Of a DNA stretch of 12,902 nucleotides, positions 7,455 to 12,902 are shown one piece after another. Source of the DNA: Oehlia diaphana (lineage: Eukaryota > Glomeromycota > Glomeromycetes > Glomerales > Glomeraceae); the NCBI GenBank assembly GCA_003833135.1, contig QZLH01000289.1, forward strand, positions 1 to 12,902. The letters run 5' to 3'. Positions within the stretch are counted from its first letter, which is position 1. Each line of letters starts with the position of its first letter. The position numbers were made by a program, and so were the translations under genes. The notes under the pieces are model-generated. The model saw nothing but the letters and a program-made list of their open reading frames with translations, did no database searches and was not told where the DNA came from.

Positions 7455-9086
7455 TCAACTATCACTCTCAATTGTTTGGTCGCGGGTGAAAACCCTTATG
7501 ACAATGCTTTTCAGGTTGTTATCGACACCCGTCAAATAAAGACTGTGGCGTTGCTCAAGGACGCTATCAAGGAAAAAAATTCACAAGCTTTCGCTAAAGT
7601 TGACGCCAAAGACATCAAGCTATGGAAGGTTGACATTTCCCTCGAAAAAGAAAACGAAAAACTTGACTTCGTTAATGCAAAAAAAATAAACGTTAATATC
7701 AAGGACGAGCTTGGTGGCGTGGAACTGCCAAGATTAGCAAAAACTTTTCCTCCCAGCTAGCCGACGAACACATACACATCATCGTACAACGGCCAACCAA
7801 AGAAGTTCATATTACTGCATCATACAATCGTACTAAGAAAAATTTTCAGTGGACAGTGACTCGAGAAATGGTGTCCTTGACGGAGTTAAAAAAGAAGCTA
7901 TGTGAATTTTTCACATTTCCAGATGGGACAGAAGACGAACATATTGTCATAGGTCGTGTAATGGGTGGCGTGAAGAGAAGAATTTCAACAGGTAGAGGTA
8001 AAGGTAGAGGTAAATCCGCGCTGAACTTACAGAATGAGATGGAAAGTGCGACAGTCGATATAGAAAATGTAGAAAGTACAGGACGTAAAGTCATGAACTT
8101 TTCTGAAGACGAAGATTTAGTGAGCATTGTTTGGGCTGCTGAACAGCGTGTGGTTGAATTTAATATCGTTGTAGATACATGTAAGCAGTAGTTTAAATAT
8201 TTATTTCGAATTCATCAAATATTATGTGTATGATCACTAACTCTACGTTTTAATAGCTCAACAACCGTTTCATTCGTATACCTTTTCAAGGATGAAGGCT
8301 CTCTTTGGTTTGAAATATGATAACTATGATGAGCTACCAAAATATGAATTATTTCCTAGCGATCTCATTGATAGTTATTTAGACGAAAAGATTTTAAATG
8401 AAGTGATTCAAGAGATTTTAAGAAAGCATACGGCATCACGACCCATCAGGGCCGACGTAAATGAGGCCACCCGTCGTGAATTTATTTCTTCAATTATTTA
8501 TGGTGTAGCATCAAACTTCAAGGGTATTGTAAAGATATATCCTGAAGAGCAAGTCAGCGGTACTCATGGTAAAGGGCCTGTTGATTGGATTTTAAAGATA
8601 GGCGATATTATCATCTGCGTGACTGAAGCGAAAAGAAATGACATTAGCTGGGGAATTGGCCAGAGCACCGTACAGGCACATGCATCCATGCAACTCAATA
8701 CCAAAAAACGCACTGCTACTGATGCCAATTTGGATGAAGACGATATGTATTGCATTGTTTCAACCGGTATGCTCATGAAACAAAATTTTATAAGAATCAA
8801 TGGGAAAAGTGCGAATATACTAACTCTTTTTATATCCCTAATATCCCTAATACCAGGCGTCGAATGGATAATAACAAGAGTTGTTCAAAAAGATGATGAG
8901 AAGATTGATGTTTATATATGTGAACCAATACCTGATGTAATACCTATCAACAATACAGTGTTAACTTATGATGATCTGTATAAGCCGGTTAGAAAGCTGT
9001 GCGGAATAATCAATTATTTATTTCATGAAATGAAAGATGCAGAGAAACGAAGGAAAGATGCAGAGAAACGGGTAAAAGTGAATTAG
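7452..9086 (+). CDS. Crinkler (CRN)-family protein with PD-(D/E)XK nuclease-like domain; one frameshift
   Basis: CRN proteins pair a ubiquitin-like N-terminal header with variable C-terminal effector domains. They are studied as host-directed effectors in oomycetes and are expanded in arbuscular mycorrhizal fungi. The header starts MSTITLNCLVAGENP, has KLWKVDI near residue 56 (the fungal counterpart of LFLAK) and HIHIIVQRP near residue 110. The frame breaks in an A5 run (7739-7743); the old frame stops at 7758-7760 and the correct text continues in the -1 frame. With one missing base assumed, exon 1 (to 8180) and exon 2 (8257..9086) give about 519 residues. The nuclease-like core has GPVD (D about 353), then TEAK (E about 367, K about 369) and a GxxQxxxQ helix, a restriction-endonuclease-type pattern. 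A GRGKGRGK tract may be nuclear-targeting, and the C-terminus has a KDAEKR coiled-coil repeat. It may be a pseudogene or carry a read error. Confidence 0.78.
7991..8014 (+). repeat. 12-bp tandem repeat x2 in the CRN gene (encodes GRGKGRGK)
   Basis: GGTAGAGGTAAA occurs twice in a row and encodes a basic glycine-rich tract preceded by KRRIS. The tract could serve as a nuclear localisation or nucleic-acid-contact segment; this is inference. Confidence 0.8.
8181..8256 (+). other. CRN intron (76 nt, phase 1)
   Basis: Donor ACAT|GTAAGC, branch-like CACTAAC around 8236-8241, acceptor TTTTAATAG|CTCAAC. Splicing turns the codon split T|CT into Ser and joins VVDT to SQQPFHSYTF, the run expected at this point in CRN proteins. 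Reading through stops 9 nt after the donor. Confidence 0.8.
9032..9070 (+). repeat. 21-bp tandem repeat (1.9 copies) at the CRN 3' end
   Basis: GAAAGATGCAGAGAAACG recurs 21 bp later and encodes KDAEKRRKDAEKR, an exact seven-residue period typical of a short coiled coil or charged helix. The unit length makes expansion and contraction in frame possible. Confidence 0.75.
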
Positions 9087-10039
9087 AATTTTATTCCTCA
9101 TTTATCATTGCTAGTTCCGAATCATAATATTATGTTTTTTGAATTGCTATATATTAATCATATGTTAGAGTAAGTTTCTTCGCGTATATCACATGATACT
9201 GCATTGGTATTTTTTTCGCAAATAAAGTTGTACAGTGTACACTACATTTTCCACCAATAATATTTCGCAAAAAAAAATAATATATAACCCACTATGTCTA
9301 TTACTTTACACTTTACCGAGTCTTGTATACTCAACAATTATGTGATTTTTCTGAGCTGAATCTATCATGTGATCCAGAATTCAGCCAATAAAAAAAATTA
9401 CATTTATCACAATGTATTGCATTGACCCAAATTATCATAAATTCTGGCCAACCATATTTTGTTTCAAATTTGGGCCAATCATATGAAAATCATGCAATTT
9501 CAAATGTATATAGAATTATAAATCTTCTTTTAAAAATCTGACCAGTAATTTGATATGTAGATATTAATCAATTATCATTAGACTGAACGCAAAACTCTTG
9601 TAATAAATTTATCAAATTTTTTATGTTTCACAGGCGGATCACGAATTAAATTCTTCAGTATTCTCAAAAAAATATTGAACAAAAATGATTGGCTATTAAT
9701 TATCTAAACATATGATTTTGTCACGTTTCTTTTGTAACATAATTAATGAGCATATTAAAAATTACGCAAATCAATTACCATTTCGAACTACTTGTGCTAT
9801 GCAAACAAATCTGACGCAACAACATCTACATTATGTAATATAATTACGCCATAAAAATGGATCTCGATTTATACAAGACAGATAAAAAGTCACAAAACAT
9901 TTGGAAAAAGATCAACAGATCACATCTATGATGTCATTTGGAAAAATTTCATTCGTATTAACATAATAATAATGCATTAATAATAATAATCATGAAATAA
10001 ATTGGAGGCAAGTTTGTCTTCAAAAATTAGTAATACGAG
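9087..10039. other. AT-rich intergenic region with no gene seen
   Basis: AATAAA at 9221-9226, followed by a near-palindromic TGTACAGTGTACA (9229-9241), may mark the CRN polyadenylation region. CCAAT occurs at 9254, 9385 and 9475 and in reverse at 9688. Short ATA trinucleotide runs flank an AATGCATT palindrome near 9970. A 24-codon ATG frame at 9857-9931 is too short to support. Nothing else is recognisable. Confidence 0.55.
9221..9226 (+). terminator. Candidate polyadenylation signal of the CRN gene (AATAAA)
   Basis: A canonical AATAAA hexamer 135 nt after the CRN stop, followed by the TGTACA dyad. In AT-rich DNA such hexamers arise often by chance. Confidence 0.35.
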
Positions 10040-10724
10040 ATGGCAACATTCTACGAGAAGAACGGAGGCTGCATAGAGAAAAAATTTGGTGTGCAGCAGG
10101 TTGACCCTGAAGTTATTATCACGTGGATCACGTATATTAAAGAAGAAAAACCGCGAAAACGTTCCGATATTTCAGACGAGAAGTGGAATGAAGTGATTGC
10201 TAAAACGGACGCCTTGCTAATCGTTGATAAGGATAAAAAAAGTACGTGTATCTTGATCTAATACAAATGCTTAACCATGTTAAACTCAAACTTGATTATT
10301 GCTAGATAAATGTTCTGGTGAAAAAATGATCGATACGAGAAATGATATTTGCGACATAATTGGAATGTGGTACAATCTTTTATTAAAAACATACAATACT
10401 CAATTACCATATAATAAAAGATTCAAGAACTTTGGTGAGTTGTATGAAGAAATGACTAAAAACAAACGTGTTGAAGGGAGAGTTTATGTTTTAGCTAAAG
10501 ATCATTATGGAATGACTGCTGATGAAGTGGGGTCATTATTTGGGTACAAATTCAAACGAAACCGTACTGTTCACAAAAAGTCCCTAGAAAAGGGTAAAAC
10601 TAAACCAGTACTTTCTCAGCAATTGCAAAACGCTCTCGAACTATTGCAATTAGTAACTGATCAGCCATCGGATTTTCCGATAGCATTTGAAAAATGCGCA
10701 AAATGGGTGTATAGAAGTAGTTAA
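10040..10724 (+). CDS. Hypothetical protein, 206 residues, two exons
   Basis: I do not recognise this protein. Exons 10040..10241 and 10306..10724 join in phase 1 (A|AT gives Asn) to one continuous frame. It is hydrophilic and basic, with no signal peptide or membrane segment. The N-terminal half includes TWITYIKEEKPRKRSD and a KDKK stretch near the splice. The C-terminal half has MTADEVGSLFGYKF followed by KRNRTVHKK. This could be a helix-turn-helix-like element with a basic flank, but that is speculation. The last 40 residues look helical (LSQQLQNALELLQLV). It converges on the zinc-finger gene. Codon use is less extreme in AT than the kinase gene, supporting real coding DNA. Confidence 0.6.
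10242..10305 (+). other. Intron of the hypothetical gene (64 nt, phase 1)
   Basis: Donor AAAAAAA|GTACGTG, acceptor TATTGCTAG|ATAAATG. The unspliced frame stops at 10259-10261, while the spliced frame continues for 139 more codons. Confidence 0.7.
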
Positions 10725-10739
10725 ACTGTTTTATTTTCT

Positions 10740-10745
10740 AATAAA
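10740..10745 (+). terminator. Candidate polyadenylation signal (AATAAA) of the hypothetical gene
   Basis: AATAAA 16 nt after the stop codon, within a T-rich then A/T-rich 3' region shared with the converging zinc-finger gene. For the opposite strand, TTTATT at 10810-10815 is a possible counterpart. Confidence 0.4.
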
Positions 10746-10960
10746 TATACATTTGATATACGACTATTTTATTGAATGATTAATTTCGTGCGGTTCTTTA
10801 ACATTTTTGTTTATTCTTATTCTTCGTTAAAATTATAAATAATTGATCGTAAGGAAAAAATTAAGGGGACAAAGCTGCTTGGGTGTTTTGCATCTGCTTC
10901 GCACAATACTGTTAACTATATGTATAAAGAGAATGTTGTAACTAGTAGCGGAATCTGTGC

Positions 10961-12104
10961 TCAAGGTCTTCCTTCCATCAATTCAAAGGCTTTACTAAAA
11001 TATTCGACAGCTTTTGAACCTTCGTAGGCTTTACGAAATGCCTCCCACATAAGTTCGTCCTGTTGATCCTCAGACAATATTTCTCCTTGTGGCGCGTCAG
11101 GTAAATCATCATAGTTTTCATTATCCAAATCATATTCGACTTGCCTCGGTAATGATGAGATAGCTTCCATTGCCATATAAAGTAATTCTTGCACGGTCTG
11201 ATCATGTTTATTACGTCCATTTACAAGAACATCACGGTAAGATAACTTTGTGTTATTATTCGTTGGTATAAACTCGTTTTTTTTGTCTTTTCCTTTAATA
11301 GAAATGGTAGCTTCATCTTTGCTAGACTTTTTCTCCACACGAACATCATTTTTATCTTCAGTTTTCCCTTCAACAAGAAAAGAACATGTGTCTTCAGAAG
11401 GACAAGTGGAAATATAATTCATCATAATATAATAACAATCCAAAAAGCTATTTAATACAATACAGATAATTGTAGCAACATACCTAAATTCAATTTTTCA
11501 TTTTCATCACATAATGTATCATTATCGGTGTCAGAGTCCACTACACTATCATTATGGTTGATAATCAAATGCTGGTTTAGCGCATCAAGAGAACAAAATC
11601 GCGAGCCAGTGCAAATTGGACACTAATATAAAAAAGTCACACAAAAAAAGTATCAGGTAGTGTTGTTAAACAGCGCAAATAAATTATTGGTATAACATCG
11701 CAGCAACTCTTATCGCGAAACAAACCACGCCAATTGATAACACTATTATCAGGTAGATATTTGTTTGAAATTACCTTGAATGGTCTTTGACGAGAGTGTC
11801 GATGTAAATGTTCTGCAAATATAACAATAAATTTAATTTTACGACATCAGCGGAACTAGTAAAGTCAAAAGTACTTGACATATTTTTCTATACCTTCTAA
11901 TTTAGTAATACTACTTTGATGCTTATTGCAACCTTCCCACGGACATATATAAATTGGATCTCCTATAGATGCTCTGTTGCAAGAATTGATGTCGTGTTCA
12001 TCGATGTGCTTTCTAAGTTTCTCCTGGGTTTCGAAATGTTGTGGTTTTGAATGAGAATATAACCACTTACAGACGAATGGCATCAGATTAGCACTTTCAG
12101 CCAT
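10961..12104 (-). CDS. C2H2 zinc-finger protein with acidic C-terminal region (four exons)
   Basis: Likely a nucleic-acid-binding nuclear protein. Minus-strand exons: 12104..11894, 11812..11775, 11622..11484 and 11391..10961 (272 residues). An alternative last acceptor gives 11367..10961 (264 residues). Finger 2 is C54-x4-C59-x12-H72-x3-H76 and is rebuilt only by splicing exons 1 and 2. Finger 3 is C84-x2-C87-x13-H101-x4-H106 in exon 3. Finger 1 has C12, H33 and H37 but Ser17 where the second Cys (C-x4-C) is expected. The C-terminus, after a D/E/N-rich linker, is acidic (YDLDNENYDDLPDAP, SEDQQDELMWEAF), like an activation or interaction region. The start is the first ATG (MAES); the frame upstream is open only from a TTG. 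The last exon is the least certain part, because both candidate acceptors are AAG. Confidence 0.7.
11392..11483 (-). other. Zinc-finger gene intron 3 (92 nt; acceptor uncertain)
   Basis: Donor AATTTAG|GTATGT is strong. Acceptors in the correct phase are TTCTGAAG at 11392 and GTTGAAG at 11368, both preceded by pyrimidine tracts. A TAG acceptor nearer the donor is in the wrong phase. If the intron is retained, translation stops about 10 codons after the donor, so retention would give a shorter three-exon protein. Confidence 0.5.
11623..11774 (-). other. Zinc-finger gene intron 2 (152 nt, phase 0)
   Basis: Donor TTCAAG|GTAATT, acceptor TATATTAG|TGTCCA. It separates the linker after finger 2 from the first Cys of finger 3; splicing gives RPFK-CPIC, the normal interfinger join. 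Confidence 0.75.
11813..11893 (-). other. Zinc-finger gene intron 1 (81 nt, phase 1)
   Basis: Donor TTAGAAG|GTATAG, acceptor ATTTGCAG|AACATT. The split codon G|AA gives Glu and joins ITKLE to EHLHRH, completing finger 2. Confidence 0.8.
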
Positions 12105-12437
12105 GGTAGTATGGTAGATTATATCCGATCCGATATAAACAAAACAAGGCGTAAATGTTATGAAGAAAAATATTTTGAATGGTTGATATGTTACACAGTT
12201 GCCTCGTGCTAACCGGCCGATGGATCGACCCAAACGGTAGAAGTTGATTCGTGAAGGTTAATAGACTTTCGGAAGATATTGGGAACGCATAATAATGTAT
12301 TTTTCCAATTTTTTGTAAATAGATGTTTCACGAAACTATAAATAATTGCGTAAAACAAATAAATAAATTTTTTTCAATTTGCCAACTTTTTTTCTTTTTT
12401 TCTAGTTTTTAGAAACGGTTTTATGTGAAATTTAGTT
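12105..12437. other. Upstream region of the zinc-finger gene
   Basis: This 333-bp stretch should carry the zinc-finger promoter, reading to the left. It holds a slightly GC-richer patch near 12200-12240 (CCGGCCGATGGATCG), then A/T-rich DNA with long T runs (12366-12414). No clear TATA box or named site was found. Confidence 0.4.
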
Positions 12438-12588
12438 TCATGTATATGTTGTGCCTCACCAATAGAATGTGACAGTTAATGTTATTACACGTGATGATCT
12501 ACATAGTTATATTACTATATATGGAAATATCACGTGCTTTAGCCTTCATTTCACGCAAGATGTGATCTGAGGCACAACATTTACATTA
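12438..12588. mobile_element. MITE-like element with 21-bp terminal inverted repeats (151 bp)
   Basis: ATGTTGTGCCTCA (12446-12458) is an exact inverted match to TGAGGCACAACAT (12568-12580). Extending outward gives 21-bp arms with 19 matches (12438-12458 and 12568-12588). Inside, CACGTGAT (12488-12495) and ATCACGTG (12529-12536) form a second nested inverted pair, around an AT-rich centre. There is no coding capacity. Size and structure fit a miniature inverted-repeat transposable element. I could not identify a clear target-site duplication, so a long regulatory palindrome is the alternative. Confidence 0.6.
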
Positions 12589-12607
12589 ATAATTCTCCTT
12601 CATTAAC

Positions 12608-12902
12608 TTAAATTTCTAAATATTTAACTAATTCTTTTATTCTTCTTAATCTTTCTTCTGTTTCTGTAATTTCATCATTATCTTCTTTATTATTTATTTC
12701 ATTCAATTTAATTATAAGTTCATCATCTAATAAATCTTTATATTCTTCATATTTTTCTATTAATTTCTTGTCATTTTCCAATTTGAGTTCATCAAATCCT
12801 AATTTTAATAATCTCATTATTCCACCGATAGTGACATTAATGTATCCTTTCTCTACCCATTTTTCTGCAATACCTATGGCCTTTTCTTTATTATTATTAT
12901 CT
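12608..12902 (-). CDS. C-terminal part of an unknown protein (5' end outside the window)
   Basis: Minus-strand frame open from the window edge to TAA at 12610..12608; 97 residues are visible. I do not recognise it. The visible part contains AIGIAEKWVEKGY, TIGGIMRLLKLGFDEL, then a strongly charged, probably helical or coiled-coil tail rich in E, K, D and N (EERLRRIKELVKYLEI at the end). An internal ATG at 12817 exists, but the frame continues upstream with equally protein-like text, so it is unlikely to be the true start. The stop lies only 20 bp from the end of the MITE-like element. Confidence 0.6.
   Translation of the reverse strand, partial: DNNNKEKAIGIAEKWVEKGYINVTIGGIMRLLKLGFDELKLENDKKLIEKYEEYKDLLDDELIIKLNEINNKEDNDEITETEERLRRIKELVKYLEI

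Noticed and set aside
7739..7745. Programmed -1 frameshift on a classic slippery heptamer in the CRN gene
   Set aside because: Only five A precede the C, so the A AAA AAC heptamer is incomplete, and no clear downstream structure was seen; an indel is simpler.
7846..8127. Minus-strand 93-codon frame
   Set aside because: Antisense shadow of the CRN exon.
8564..8800. Minus-strand 78-codon frame
   Set aside because: Antisense shadow of the CRN nuclease-like region.
9857..9931. 24-codon ATG frame upstream of the hypothetical gene
   Set aside because: Too short, no splice site linking it to the 10040 start; at most an upstream reading frame.
10978..11220. Second minus-strand frame overlapping the zinc-finger last exon
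   Set aside because: Alternative frame of the same exon with no motif; the chosen frame fits the splice phase.
12105..12233. N-terminal extension of the zinc-finger protein with a hydrophobic stretch
   Set aside because: Open only from a TTG codon; the first ATG at 12104 gives the expected short leader before finger 1.

Overview
The window looks like nuclear DNA of a fungus, most probably an arbuscular mycorrhizal fungus of the Rhizophagus (Glomeromycotina) type. The basis is very AT-rich DNA full of A/T runs, short GT...AG introns of 64 to 152 nt, and the gene families present: an F-box protein with degenerate leucine-rich repeats, a tyrosine-kinase-like kinase with DMG in place of DFG and a CxxC...CxxC N-terminus, a Crinkler (CRN) protein, and a small C2H2 zinc-finger protein. 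These families are strongly expanded in that group. The genus assignment is inference from remembered family features, not from a search.

Layout, left to right. A 49-nt poly-T tract (1-49) abuts the 3' end of a two-exon minus-strand F-box gene (61-1543). About 2.3 kb follow without a convincing gene (1544-3900), holding hairpins, A/T runs and a degenerate CCGG(T/C)CAAA repeat. Next is a five-exon plus-strand kinase gene (3901-6828). A two-exon CRN gene (7452-9086) has one apparent frameshift and a PD-(D/E)XK nuclease-like C-terminus. After a 950-bp AT-rich spacer come a two-exon plus-strand gene of unknown function (10040-10724), a four-exon minus-strand C2H2 zinc-finger gene (10961-12104), a small MITE-like element with inverted ends (12438-12588), and the 3' end of another minus-strand gene leaving the window (12608-12902).

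The most unusual object is the kinase gene. When spliced it encodes about 872 residues: four tandem copies of a unit made of a zinc-ribbon-like CxxC...WCxxC segment, an EWIPY linker and a kinase N-lobe, with only the last copy followed by a complete catalytic C-lobe. All four introns are phase 0 and lie directly after the glutamate that should be the alpha-C glutamate. Each repeat therefore sits in its own exon-sized cassette, and any internal exon could be skipped in frame. The first three N-lobes have lost the glycine-rich loop but kept the beta-3 lysine, the alpha-C glutamate and all four cysteines.

The genes do not form an operon-like pathway. They read as independent members of expanded lineage-specific families (ubiquitin ligase adaptor, signalling kinase, CRN-type effector or conflict protein, zinc-finger regulator) in repeat-rich accessory sequence. 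All splice models come from reading splice sites, phases and protein continuity by eye; no transcript data were available.
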